NCBI GenBank assembly: GCA_026874595.1
Contig: CM049310.1
Location: 34,351,558-34,415,557 of the forward strand
Reading direction: 5' to 3'
Source: Sipunculus nudus
Lineage: Eukaryota > Annelida > Sipuncula > Golfingiida > Sipunculidae
DNA: 64,000 bases
How positions within the stretch are numbered: the first letter of the stretch is position 1; each line of letters opens with the position of its first letter. The notes below the pieces were generated by a model. The model saw nothing but the letters and a program-made list of their open reading frames with translations. It did not search any database and was not told the DNA's origin. The translations under genes and the position numbers were made by a program. Positions 13,501 to 25,723 of this stretch are shown here, in pieces.

Positions 13501-16500
13501 TGTATGTTTGTGATGAGGGTTTTCTAGCATATGAGCCTATACCTGAAAAGGTCAGGATGGGGCTAGGTGACATGCTTGTAATGAGGGTTTTTCTATGATA
13601 TGAGCTTTACCCTTAAAAGGTCAGGATGGGGATAGGTGACATGCTTGTGATGAGGTTTTTTTAGGATATGATCTTAACCCTGAAAAGGTCAGGATGGGGC
13701 TAGGTCACATGCTTGTGATGAGGGTTTTCTAGGATATGAGCTTAACCCTGAAAAGGTTAGAATGGGGCTAGGTAACATGCTTGTTATGAGGGTTTCTTAG
13801 GATATGAGCCTATAGCTAAAATGTCAGGATGGGGTTAGGTGACATGCTTGTGATGAGGGTTTTCTAGGATATGAGTCTAACCCTGAAAAGGTCAGGATGG
13901 GGATAGGTGTCATGCTTGTGATGAGGTTTTCTAGGATATGAGCCTAACCCTGAAAAGGTCAGGATGGGGCTAGCTCACATGCTTGTGATGAGGGTTTTCT
14001 AGGATATGAGCCTATACCTGAAAAGGTCAGGATGGGGCTAGGTGACATGTATGCTTGTGATGAGGGTTTTCTAGGATATGAGCCTAACCCTGAAAAGGTC
14101 AGGATGGGGCTAGGTGACATGCTTGTAATGAGGGTTTTTCTATGATATGAGCTTTACCCTTAAAAGGTCAGGATGGGGCTAGGTGACATGCTTGTAATGA
14201 GGGTTTTTCTATGACATGAGCTTTACCCTCAGAACGTCAGGATGGGGCTAGGAGACATGCTTGTAATGAGGGTTTTCTATGATATGAGCTTTACCTTTAA
14301 AAGGGCAGGATGGGGCTAGGTGACATGCTTGTAATGAGGGTTTTTCTATGATATGAGCTTTACTCTGAAAAGGTCAGGATGGGGCTAGGTGATATGCTTG
14401 TGATAAGGGTTTTCTAGGATATGAGTCTAACCCTTAAAAGGTCAGGATGGGGCTAGGTGACATGCTTGTGATGAGGGTTTTTCTAGGATATGAGCTTTAC
14501 CCTGAAAAGGTCAGGATGGGGATAGGTGACATCTATGCTTGTGATGAGGGTTTTCGAGGATATGAGCCTATACCTGAAAAGGTCAGGATGGGGCTAGGTG
14601 ATATGCTTGTAATGAGGGTTTTCCTATGATATGAGCTTAACCCTGAAAAGGTCAGGATGGGGCTAGGTCACATGCTTGTGATGAGGGTTTTCTAGGATAT
14701 GAGCTTAACCCTGAAAAGGTCAGAATGGGGCTAGGTGACATGCTTGTTATGAGGGTTTTCTGGGATATGAGCAAATACCTGAAAAGGTCAGGATGGGGCT
14801 AGCTCACATGCTTGTAATGAGGGTTTTTCTATGACATGAGCTTTACCCTTAAAAGGTCAGGATGGGGCTAGGAGACATGCTTGTAATGAGGGTTTTTCTA
14901 TGATATGAGCTTTACCTTTAAAAGGCCAGGATGGGGCTAGGTGACATGCTTGTAATGAGTGTTTTTCTATGATATGAGCTTTACTCTGAAAAGGTCAGGA
15001 TGGGGCTAGGTGATATGCTTGTGATAAGGGTTTTCTAGGATATGAGTCTAACCCTTAAAAGGTCAGGATGGGGCTAGGTGACATGCTTGTGATGAGGGTT
15101 TTTCTAGGATATGAGCTTTACCCTGAAAAGGTCAGGATGGGGATAGGTGACATCTATGCTTGTGATGAGGGTTTTCTAGGATATGAGCCTATACCTGAAA
15201 AGGTCAGGATGGGGCTAGGTGACATGCTTGTAATGAGGGTTTTCCTATGATATGAGCTTTACCCTTAAAAGGTGAGGATGGGGATAGGTGACATGCTTGT
15301 GATGAGGTTCTTCTAGGATATGAGCTTAACCCTGAAAAGGTCAGGATGGGGCTAGGTCACATGCTTGTGATGAGGGTTTTCTAGGATATGAGCTTAACCC
15401 TGAAAAGGTCAGGATGGGGCTAGGTGACATGCTTGTTATGAGGGTTTTCTAGGATATGAGCCTATACCTGAAAAGGTCAGGATGGGGCTAGCTCACATGC
15501 TTGTGATGAGGGTTTTTAGGATATGAGCTTAACCCTGGAAAGGTCGTGATGGGACTAGGTCACATGCTTGTTATGAGGGTTTTCTAGGATATGAGCTTAA
15601 CCCTGAAAAGGTCAGGATAGGGCTAAGTGACATGCTTGTGATGAGGGTTTTCTAGGATATGAGCCTATACCTGAAAAGGGCAGGATGGGGCTAGGTGACA
15701 TGCTTGTAATGAGGGTTTTTCTATTATATGAGCTTTAATCTGAAAAGGTCAGGATGGGGATAGGTGACATGCTTGTGATGAGGTTCTTCTAGGATATGAT
15801 CTTAACCCTGAAAAGGTCAGGATGGGGCTAGGTCACATGCTTGTGATGAATGTTTTCTAGGATATGAGCTTAACCCTGAAAAGGTTAGAATGGGGCTAGG
15901 TAACATGCTTGTTATGAGGGTTTCTTAGGATATGAGCCTATACCTAAAATGTCAGGATGGGGTTAGGTGACATGCTTGTGATGAGGGTTTTCTAAGATAT
16001 GAGTCTAACCCTGAAAAGGTCAGGATGGGGCTAGGTGACATGCTTGTGATGAGGGTTTTCTAGGATATTAGCCTATACCTGAAAAGGTCAGGATGGGGCT
16101 AGGGGACATGTATGCTTGTGATGAGGATTTTCTAGGATATGAGCCTAACCCTGAAAAGGTCAGGATGGGGCTAGGTGACATGCTTGTAATGAGGGTTTTT
16201 CTATGATATGAGCTTTACCCTTAAAAGGTCAGGATGGGGCTAGGTGACATGCTTGTAATGAGGGTTTTTCTATGACATGAGCTTTACCCTTAAAAGGTCA
16301 GGATGGGGCTAGGAGACATGCTTGTAATGAGGGTTTTTCTATGATATGAGCTTTACCCTTAAAAGGGCAGGATGGGGTTAGGTGACATGCTTGTAATGAG
16401 GGTTTTTCTATGATATGAGCTTTACTCAAAAAGGTCAGGATGGGGCTAGGTGACATGCTTGTGATAAGGGTTTTCTAGGATATGAGTCTAACCCTTAAAA

Positions 16501-19500
16501 GGTCAGGATTGGGCTAGGTGACATGCTTGTGATGAGGGTTTTTCTAGGATATGAGCTTTACCCTTAAAAGGTCAGGATGGGGATAGGTGACATCTATGCT
16601 TGTAATGAGGGTTTTTCTATGATATGAGCTTTACCCTTAAAAGGTCAGGATGGGGATAGGTGACATGCTTGTGATGAGGTTTTTCTAGGATATGATCTTA
16701 ACCCTGAAAAGGTCAGGATGGGGCTAGGTCACATGCTTGTAATGAGGGTTTTCTAGGATATGAGCTTAACCCTGAAAAGGTTAGAATGGGGCTAGGTAAC
16801 ATGCTTGTTATGAGGGTTTCTTAGGATATGAGCCTATACCTAAATGTCAGGATGGGGTTAGGTGACATGCTTGTGATGAGGGTTTTCTAGGATATGAGTC
16901 TAACCCTGAAAAGGTCAGGATGGGGTTTTGGTCACATGCTTGTGATGAGGGTTTTCTAGGATATGAGCCTTACCTGAAAAGGTCAGGATGGGGCGAGGTG
17001 ACATGCTTGTGATGAGGGATTTCTAGGATGTGAGCCTAACCCTGAAACGGTCAAGATGGGGCTAGGTGACATGCTTGTGATGAGGGTTTTCTAGGATATG
17101 AGTCTAACCCTGAAAGGTCAGGATGGGGCTAGGTGACATGCTTGTTATGAGGGTTTTCTAGTATATGAGTGTAACAATGAAAAGGTCAGGATGGGGCTAG
17201 GTGACATGCTTGTTATGAGGGTTTTCTAGGATATGAGCCTAACCTTGAAAAGGTCAGGATGTGGCAAGGTGACATGCTTGTGATGACGGTTTTCTAGGAT
17301 AGGAGCCTAACCCTGAAAAGGTCAGGATGGGGTTTTGCTCACATGCTTGTGATGAGGGTTTTCTAGGATATGGGCCTAACCCTGAAAAGGTCAGGATAGG
17401 GCTAGGTGACATGCTTGTTATGAGGGTTTTCAAGGATATGAGTCTAACCCTGAAAAGGACAGGATGGGGCTAGGTGACATGCTTGTGATGAGGGTTTTCT
17501 AGGACAGGAGCCTAACCCTGAAAAGGTCAGGATAAGGCTAGGTGACATGCTTGTGATGAGGGTTTTCTAGGACAGGAGCCTAACCCTGAAAAGGTCAGGA
17601 TGGGGTTTTGGTCACATGCTTGTGATGAGGGTTTCTTAGGATATGAGCCTAACCCTGAAAAGGTCAGGATGGGGCTAGGTGGCACCCTTGTGATGAGGGT
17701 TTTTTAGGATAGGAGCCTAACTCTGAAAAGGTCAGGATCGAGCTAGGTGACATGCTTGTGATGAGGGTTTTCTAGGACAGGAGCCTAACCCTGAAAAGGT
17801 CAGGATTGGGTTTTGGTCACATGCTTGTGATGAGGGTTTTCTAGGATATGAGTCTAACCCTGAAAAGGTCAGGATGGGGTTTTGGTCACATGCTTGTGAT
17901 GAGGGTTTTCTAGGATATGAGTCTAACCCTGAAAAGGTCAGGATGGGGTTTTGGTCATATGCTTGTTATGAGGGTTTTCTAGTATATGAGTCTAACCCTG
18001 AAAAGGTCAGGATGGGCTAGGTGACATGCTTGTTATGAGGGTTTTCTAGGATATGAGCCTAACCCTGAAAAGGTCAGGATGGGGTTTTGGTCACATGCTT
18101 GTGATGAGGGTTTTCTAGGATATGAGTCTAACCCTGAAAAGGTCAGGATGGGGCTAGGTGACATGCTTGTTATGAGGGTTTTCTAGGATTTGAGCCTAAC
18201 CCTGAAAAGGTCAGGATGGGGCAAGGTGACATGCTTGTGATGATGGTTTTCTAGGATAGGAGGCTAACCCTGAAAAGGTCAGGATGGAGCTAGGTGACAT
18301 GCTCGTGAAGAGGGTTTTCTAGGATATGAGTCTAACCCTGAAAAGGTCAGGATGGGGGTTTGGTCACATGCTTGTTATGAGGGTTTTTTTAGAATATGAG
18401 CCTAACCCTGAAAAGGTCAGGATGGAGCTAGGTGCCATGCTTGTGATGAGGGTTTTCTAGGATATGAGCCTATACCTGAAAGGTCAGGATGGGGCTAGGT
18501 GACATGTATGCTTGTGATGAGGGATTTCTAGGATATGAGCCTAACCCTGAAAAGGTCAGGATGGGGGTTTGGTCACATGCTTGTAATGAGGGTTTTTCTA
18601 TGATATGAGCTTAACCCTTAAAAGATCAGGATGGGGCTAGGTGACATGCTTGTAATGAGGGTTTTTCTCTGATATGAGCTTTACCCTGAAAAAGGTCAGG
18701 ATGGGGCTAGGTGACATGCCTGTAATGAGGGTTTTTCTATGATATGAGCTTTACCCTTAAAAGGGTAGGATGGGGCTAGGTGACATGCTTGTAATGAGGG
18801 TTTTTCTATGATATGAGCTTTACTCTGAAAAGGTCAGGATGGGGATAGGTGACATGCTTGTGATGAGTGTTTTCTAGGATATGAGTCTAACCCTTAAAAG
18901 GTCAGGATGGGGCTAGGTGACATGCTTGTGATGAGGGTTTTTCTATGATATGAGCTTTACCCTGAAAAGGTCAGGATGGGGATAGGTGACATGTATGTTT
19001 GTGATGAGGGTTTTCTAGCATATGAGCCTATACCTGAAAAGGTCAGGATGGGGCTAGGTGACATGCTTGTAATGAGGGTTTTTCTATGATATGAGCTTTA
19101 CCCTTAAAAGGTCAGGATGGGGATAGGTGACATGCTTGTGATGAGGTTTTTTTAGGATATGATCTTAACCCTGAAAAGGTCAGGATGGGGCTAGGTCACA
19201 TGCTTGTGATGAGGGTTTTCTAGGATATGAGCTTAACCCTGAAAAGGTTAGAATGGGGCTAGGTAACATGCTTGTTATGAGGGTTTCTTAGGATATGAGC
19301 CTATAGCTAAAATGTCAGGATGGGGTTAGGTGACATGCTTGTGATGAGGGTTTTCTAGGATATGAGTCTAACCCTGAAAAGGTCAGGATGGGGATAGGTG
19401 TCATGCTTGTGATGAGGTTTTCTAGGATATGAGCCTAACCCTGAAAAGGTCAGGATGGGGCTAGCTCACATGCTTGTGATGAGGGTTTTCTAGGATATGA

Positions 19501-20301
19501 GCCTATACCTGAAAAGGTCAGGATGGGGCTAGGTGACATGTATGCTTGTGATGAGGGTTTTCTAGGATATGAGCCTAACCCTGAAAAGGTCAGGATGGGG
19601 CTAGGTGACATGCTTGTAATGAGGGTTTTTCTATGATATGAGCTTTACCCTTAAAAGGTCAGGATGGGGCTAGGTGACATGCTTGTAATGAGGGTTTTTC
19701 TATGACATGAGCTTTACCCTCAGAACGTCAGGATGGGGCTAGGAGACATGCTTGTAATGAGGGTTTTCTATGATATGAGCTTTACCTTTAAAAGGGCAGG
19801 ATGGGGCTAGGTGACATGCTTGTAATGAGGGTTTTTCTATGATATGAGCTTTACTCTGAAAAGGTCAGGATGGGGCTAGGTGATATGCTTGTGATAAGGG
19901 TTTTCTAGGATATGAGTCTAACCCTTAAAAGGTCAGGATGGGGCTAGGTGACATGCTTGTGATGAGGGTTTTTCTAGGATATGAGCTTTACCCTGAAAAG
20001 GTCAGGATGGGGATAGGTGACATCTATGCTTGTGATGAGGGTTTTCGAGGATATGAGCCTATACCTGAAAAGGTCAGGATGGGGCTAGGTGATATGCTTG
20101 TAATGAGGGTTTTCCTATGATATGAGCTTAACCCTGAAAAGGTCAGGATGGGGCTAGGTCACATGCTTGTGATGAGGGTTTTCTAGGATATGAGCTTAAC
20201 CCTGAAAAGGTCAGAATGGGGCTAGGTGACATGCTTGTTATGAGGGTTTTCTGGGATATGAGCAAATACCTGAAAAGGTCAGGATGGGGCTAGCTCACAT
20301 G
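9320..20301 (+). repeat. Near-perfect tandem duplication of a 5491-bp block
   Basis: Copy one is 9320-14810 and copy two is 14811-20301, head to tail. The offset of 5491 was verified at 9577/15068, 10571/16062, 14447/19938 and at both junctions. The join at 14810/14811 falls inside a monomer, after GCTAGCTCACATG. In the stretches I compared, differences are rare; one is GGATTTGAGCC near 18189 against GGATATGAGCC near 12696. This makes it the youngest large duplication in the array, or possibly an assembly duplication. Confidence 0.9.
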
Positions 20302-22650
20302 CTTGTGATGAGGGTTTTCTAGGATATGAGCTTAACCCTGGAAAGGTCGTGAGGGGACTAGGTCAAATGCTTGTTATGAGGGTTTTCTAGGATATGAGCT
20401 TAACCCTGAAAAGGTCAGGATAGGGCTAAGTGACATGCTTGTGATGAGGGTTTTCTAGGATATGAGTCTATACCTGAAAAGGGCAGGGTGGGGCTAGGTG
20501 ACATGCTTGTAATGAGGGTTTTTCTATTATATGAGCTTTAATCTGAAAAGGTCAGGATGGGGATAGGTGACATGCTTGTGATGAGGTTCTTCTAGGATAT
20601 GATCTTAACCCTGAAAAGGTCAGGATGGGGCTAGGTCACATGCTTGTGATGAGGGTTTTCGAGGATATGAGTCCAACCCTGAAAAGGTCAGGATGGGGAT
20701 AGGTGACATGCTTGTGATGAGGGTTTCTTAGGATATGAGCCTATACCTAAAATGTCAGGATGGGGTTAGGTGACATGCTTGTGATGAGGGTTTTCTAGGA
20801 TATGAGTCTAACCCTGAAAAGGTCAGGATGGGGATAGGTGACATGCTTGTGATGAGGTTTTCTAGGACATGAGCCTAACCCTGAAAAGGTCAGGATGGGG
20901 CTATCTCACATGCTTGTGATGAGGGTTTTCTAGGATATGAGCCTATACCTGAAAAGGTCAGGATGGGGCTAGGTGACAAGTATGCTTGTGATGAGGGTTT
21001 TCTAGGATATGAGCCTAACCCTGAAAAGGTCAGGATGGGGCTAGGTGACATGCTTGTAATGAGGGTTTTTCTATGATATGAGCTTTACCCTTAAAAGGTC
21101 AGGATGGGGCTAGGTGACATGCTTGTAATGAGGGATTTTCTATGACATGAGCTTTACCCTAAAAAGGTCAGGATGGGGCTAGGAGACATGCTTGTAATGA
21201 GGGTTTTTCTATGATATGAGCTTTACCCTTAAAAGGGCAGGATGGGGCTAGGTGACATGCTTGTAATGAGGGTTTTTCTATGATATGAGCTTTACTCTGA
21301 AAAGGTCAGGATGGGGCTAGGTGACATGCTTGTGATAAGGGTTTTCTAGGATATGAGTCTAACCCTTAAAAGGTCAGGATGGGGCTAGGTGACATGCTTT
21401 TGATGAGGCTTTTTCTAGGATATGAGCTTTACCCTTAAAAGGTCAGGATGGGGATAGGTGACATCTATGCTTGTGATGAGGGTTTTCTAGGATATGAGCC
21501 TATACCTGAAAAGGTCAGGATGGGGCTAGGTGACATGCTTGTAATGAGGGTTTTTCTATGATATGAGCTTTACCCTTAAAAGGTCAGGATGGGGATTGGT
21601 GACATGCTTGTGATGAGGCTTTTCTAGGATATGATCTTAACCCTGAAAAGGTCAGGATGGGGCTAGGTCACATGCTTGTGATGAGGGTTTTCTAGGATAT
21701 GAGCTTAACCCTGAAAAGGTTAGAATGGGGCTAGGTAACATGCTTGTTATGAGGGTTTTCTAGGATAGGAGCCTAACCCTGAAAAGGTCAGGATGGGGTT
21801 TTGGTCACATGCTTGTGATGAGGGTTTTCTAGGATATGAGTCTAACCCTGAAAAGGTCAGGATGGGGTTTTGGTCACATGCTTGTGATGAGGGTTTTCTA
21901 GGATATGAGCCTTACCTGAAAAGGTCAGGATGGGGCCAGGTGACATGCTTGTGATGAGGGTTTTCTAGGATGTGAGCCTAACCCTGAAAGGTCAGGATGG
22001 GGCTAGGTGACATGCTTGTTATGAGGGTTTTCTAGTATATGAGTCTAACCCTGAAAAGGTCAGGATGGGGCTAGGTGACATGCTTGTTATGAGGGTTTTC
22101 TAGGATATGAGCCTAACCTTGAAAAGGTCAGGATGGGGCAAGGTGACATGCTTGTGATGACGGTTTTCTAGGATAGGAGCCTAACCCTGAAAAGGTCAGG
22201 ATGGGGTTTTGCTCACATGCTTGTGATGAGGGTTTTCTAGGATATGTTCCTAACCCTGAAAAGGTCAGGATAGGGCTAAGTGACATGCTTGTTATGAGGG
22301 TTTTCAAGGATATGAGTCTAACCCTGAAAAGGACAGGATGGGGCTAGGTGACATGCTTGTGATGAGGGTTTTCTAGGATAGGAGCCTAACCCTGAAAAGG
22401 TCAGGATAAGGCTAGGTGACATGCTTGTGATGAGGGTTTTCTAGGACAGGAGCCTAACCCTGAAAAGGTCAGGATGGGGTTTTGGTCACATGCTTGTGAT
22501 GAGGGTTTTCTAGGATATGAGCCTAACCCTGAAAAGGTCAGGATGGGGCTAGGTGACACACTTGTGATGAGGGTTTTTTTAGGATAGGAGCCTAACTCTG
22601 AAAAGGTCAGGATAGAGCTAGGTGACATGCTTGTGATGAGGGTTTTCTAG
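20302..22650 (+). repeat. Satellite block paralogous to the right arm
   Basis: Past the 5491-bp duplication the monomer order changes and follows that of the right arm. For example, the rare AGGGATTTTC variant at 21131 has its partner at 33754. The closing monomers (CTAACTCTGAAAAGG, then GAGCTAGGTGACATG) correspond to those near 37950-38010, 40960-41020 and 45420-45470. The block ends in the monomer split by the LTR retrotransposon. Confidence 0.75.
22647..22650. other. Target-site duplication CTAG, left copy
   Basis: CTAG sits immediately before the 5' LTR and is repeated at 30543-30546 immediately after the 3' LTR. Removing one copy and the element restores an ordinary monomer reading across TTTTCTAGGATATG, which shows a simple insertion with a 4-bp staggered cut. 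Confidence 0.95.
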
Positions 22651-23216
22651 TGTCGGGGTTCAGAATGAAAAAAAACTTAAATTAATCCAGGTGTAACATT
22701 TAGGACCATACTTTTTCTGATACACCAAGGTGAAGGTCACGGCTATGAGCGGCAAGAGCAGTTGTTGGTAAAATCTGCACTTCAGAGTAACACGCTAGAA
22801 GTCAGGTGAGGGGAAATTATAACGTGACAGTCCTTAACAGTATTCTTTGCTGTTATTCAAGCTAAATAGCAGTGATTTGACTCTATATCTTATGATTCTT
22901 TAATGTCAATATGTCGTTATTGAAGCGCTGTGGCACTGAGCGATAATGTGGGAACATTTGGTTAAATCTTGCTATGCATCGGTTCAGGATTGTGGTCTCA
23001 TTGTAAATTCTGTTATTTATGTTAGTTTTAGTAATTTATTAATTATAAGGGTTGATAGGTGGACAACTGTTTCCCAGTGATGTAATAGTATGTATGTCTC
23101 TCATTTCAGGGGCTGCTCCCTACAAAGGTGCCAGTGTACTATTGAGTTGCTAATAAATCCTGTTTACTCTCAACCAGAGTCATTCATCATTACAAATTCA
23201 AGGTCCGCTTAGGACA
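22651..23216 (+). repeat. 5' long terminal repeat
   Basis: 566 bp, starting TG and ending CA. It differs from the 3' LTR at a single base (A at 22779, G at 30105) as far as I could compare by eye. A polyadenylation signal AATAAA lies at 23152-23157, about 60 bp before the LTR end. Near-identity of the LTRs indicates a recent insertion. Confidence 0.97.
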
Positions 23217-23218
23217 TT

Positions 23219-23234
23219 TGGCGCAGCCAGCAGG
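23219..23234 (+). other. Probable primer-binding site
   Basis: TGGCGCAGCCAGCAGG starts two bases after the 5' LTR. TGG at the start pairs with the universal CCA end of tRNAs, as expected for minus-strand priming. I do not assign the tRNA. Confidence 0.65.
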
Positions 23235-23308
23235 ATATAAGAGAGCAGCTCAACATAACAGTTTTGTGCAGCAGCCCCTGGCTTCCAGGTAACCTTGCAA
23301 CAAACCTG

Positions 23309-24362
23309 ATGGGGGACCAAGTAGCTGATGCCATAGCTAATGCTATGGCCCAGGCCTTCCAGAACTTACAGGTGCAGCCGGCACCTACCATCAGACTGGA
23401 TAAATTCTCAGGCGTTCTGCAGGAGGGAGCAACCCTTAAGGCTTGGGGTGCTCGAGAGTCTAGATGCCTACTGCAGGCAACTGAACTATACGGGTAGAGT
23501 GAAGGCTGGTGTCATCAAAGATCACCTAGATGGGCCAGCTAAGGAGGAAGTTTCAGTGGCTACTGATGATGTAAAGAATGATCCCGAAAAATTGCTAGCA
23601 TTGTTACATAGGAGGTTCGGGGAAAGGGAAACATTGGCCTCCGTGACGAAATTATTTCATAGCAGAACGCAAAAACCTGGAGAGACTTTGGCCGATTATT
23701 CCAGAAACCTTTTGAGCCTCCGACGTAAAATGGAAGCTATAGCCACTGAAGGGCAAGAACGTGATGCCATCTGCAATTTGAGCAATCAAGCATTGATAAA
23801 TCAGTTTGAAGAGGGAGTCTCAGACACTCATGCAAGACATGAAATTAAGAAACTAAAACGTGAAGAAGACGCAACATTCTAAAACATACGCGAGGAGATT
23901 CTAGAACTCTATGGAGATGTTAGACCGGTTAAAACCAGGAGCGTTAATAATACTACCCCTGATGTCACAACAGGTAACAACTGTGCAAAGCCGGCAATGG
24001 CAGATGACACCCTCAGTGCTCTAGTAGAAGGACAGAAACGTCTGCAAAGTCAATTGAGTGAATTGATTGGAGTATTAAGCGGTAGGCCACCATCCAGTTC
24101 TTCACAGAAAAGGAACGTCCCACCTAATCTGGGCCCTTGCTGGCATTGCGGTGAGGCGGGACACCTTAAGAGAGACTGCAAAAAGCGTAAAGCGGAGTTG
24201 TCGACCACCCAAGACCAAGACAGTCCAGCGGAAAACTTACAGCCTCTCAGGCTAAGGGGAACCCTGAGGTGGCTGGTGGACATCCCCAAGCCCAAGGTCG
24301 TTCATGTGACATCCCCGATGATGAAGGACTTGACAGAACCACGACTTCAGTTTCTTCAGTGA
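23309..24362 (+). pseudogene. gag, broken (capsid-like region plus CCHC zinc knuckle)
   Basis: The likely start is the ATG at 23309, giving MGDQVADAIANAMAQAF. The frame changes once near 23440-23460; after that the capsid-like text continues one register over, with LDAYCRQLNYTGRVKAGV and a downstream RETLASVTKLFHSRTQKPGE segment typical of gypsy Gag. A TAA at 23880-23882 interrupts it, and the same frame continues openly to 24362. A single CCHC knuckle, CWHCGEAGHLKRDC, is encoded at about 24139-24180 and is the nucleocapsid RNA-binding motif. The product would form the virus-like particle and package the RNA. With two lesions this copy should yield only fragments. One lesion could be a sequence error; both together more likely reflect decay or origin from a defective parent. 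Confidence 0.85.
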
Positions 24363-24532
24363 TGAGTAGTAATAAAGCAGAGACGGTAAGAGAACTCATT
24401 GGCTCAGTCCCTACTACTGAGATAGACATTGAAGGTAAGAGTGTTAAATGCATCCTCGACACTGGGTCAGAGACTTCGTTAATATCATCTGCTTATTTTA
24501 ATGAACATCTAAAAAACCTGTGGGTGTTCTGA
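24269..24532 (+). pseudogene. pol protease fragment
   Basis: This open frame overlaps the end of gag by about 90 bases, in the register expected for a -1 frameshift. It contains KCILDTGSETSLISS, with the DTG active-site motif of retroviral-type aspartic proteases. Only about 12 residues follow this before the text resembles the linker just ahead of reverse transcriptase (LKNLWVF, then a stop at 24530-24532). A normal element has the rest of the protease and a linker here, usually well over 100 residues. I infer an internal deletion of several hundred bases, so the protease would be inactive. Confidence 0.75.
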
Positions 24533-25715
24533 GAGCCCATATGCCAGTCCTGTAGTCATTGTGAGAAAGAAGTCTGGTGCAATTAGACTCTGCATTGATT
24601 ACAGGCAATTAAATAACAAGACAGTCTCTGATGCATTCCCACTCCCAAGAATTGATGAGACACTTGAAGCACTGGCTAACTCAACAATATTCAGCTCCTT
24701 AGATCTAGCGCATGGTTACCACCAGGTGGCGATGGACCCTGTGTCTATTCCATACACAGCATTCCGTGTGCCATGGGGATTATTTGAGTATTTGAGGATG
24801 CCCCAAGGTCTCAAAGGAAGTCCAGCAACTTTCCAGCGTATTATGGGAAGGATATTTGGCGATTTAAATTTCTCTGACCTGATTCTGTTTCTGGATGATG
24901 TTCTAGTCCATTCGAGCACTTTTGATTCCCACATAGAAAGACTAGATAGAGTCTTAGAAAGGCTCATTCAGCATGGGTTGAAATTGAACAGTAAGAAGTG
25001 TAGTTTCTTTAAAGATTCCTTGCTGTACTTAGGACATGTGGTGAGCAGCCAAGGCATTGCAGTAGATCCAGGTAAAGTTGACAAGGTCAAGGATTGGCCA
25101 ATTCCCCAAACGTCAGAGCAATTACGGTCCTTTTTGGGATTAGCCTCATATTACAGGCGGTTTGTGCCTGGGTTTTCCAGTGTTGTTGCCCCCCTAAACC
25201 AACTTCTGAGTGATGCCTCTCACAAAGCAGGGAAGCCCCCCAGTCCATTATCATGGAGCAAGGAGGCTGACTCATCATTTGACAAGATTATGCAGGCCCT
25301 GATCACTACACCAGTACTGAAGTACCCAGACTTCTCACAAGATTTTGTGGTGGAAGTAGATGCATCATTGCAGGGAGTTGGTGCCTGTTTAAGTCAATTT
25401 GATGCTAGTGGAGCACTCCATCCCATTGCATATGCAAGCAGGACCTTAAAAGCGGCTGAAAAGAATTATCCAGATTATTCCAGCTTTAAGCTGGAATTAT
25501 TAGCCTTGAAATGGGCCGTGGCTCATAAGTTCAGAGATTACTTGTTAGGATCCCATGTCATAGTGTTGACAGATAACAACCCCCTGTCACGCTTAGATAA
25601 TGCTAAACTGGGTGCAACTGAACAGAGGTGGCTGGCACAGCTTGCTCCATTTGATTTGGAAGTGAGATTCAGGTCTGGTAAATCAAATAGATGTGCTGAT
25701 GCCTTGAGTCGGTAA
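24531..25715 (+). pseudogene. pol reverse transcriptase and RNase H
   Basis: Open from 24531 with no ATG; it begins in the conserved SPYASPVVIVRKK region and is normally translated as part of a Gag-Pol polyprotein. Counting from the GTG at 24561, the palm has SSLDLAHGYHQ (Asp48) and FLDDVLVHS (Asp112, Asp113), the latter a variant of the usual YxDD. The tether SYYRRFVPGFS follows. RNase H shows Asp267 (VEVDAS), Glu312 (LELLAL), Asp338 (LTDNN) and Asp380 (CADALSR), so all four catalytic carboxylates are present. A stop at 25713-25715 falls straight after the RNase H end, where an intact pol would read on into integrase. The domains look intact, but the polyprotein is cut on both sides. Confidence 0.92.
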
Positions 25716-25723
25716 CTTCCAGC

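Larger units (their letters stand above)
1..22650 (+). repeat. Satellite array, left arm (68-70 bp monomer)
   Basis: Uninterrupted head-to-tail tandem repeat. A typical monomer reads CTAGGATATGAGCCTAACCC, then TGAAAAGGTCAGGATGGGGC, then TAGGTGACATGCTTGTGATG, then AGGGTTTT (68 bp). Recurrent variants include a CTTTACCCTTAAAAGG form (about 69 bp), a form with four extra bases giving CATGTATGCTTG, a GGGGTTTTGGTCACATG form, a GCTAGCTCACATG form and a GGTTAGAATGGGGC form. Most monomers lack CpG, and the plus strand is clearly G-rich. The array continues beyond position 1. Neighbouring monomers differ more than monomers one higher-order block apart, the usual sign of higher-order repeat organisation. 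No RNA gene or credible coding region is embedded. The open frames of 60-80 codons seen here are products of monomer length (69 bp is 23 codons). Confidence 0.98.

Noticed and set aside
22401-22628. Minus-strand repetitive ORF at the end of the left arm
   Set aside because: Pure satellite on the other strand; same length-register artefact.
1-22650. CRISPR array
   Set aside because: There are regular direct repeats, but they are contiguous with no unique spacers, in a eukaryotic setting.
23264-23308. Gag start upstream of 23309
   Set aside because: The upstream codon at 23264 is not ATG, and the extra residues lie in the leader between the primer-binding site and gag.
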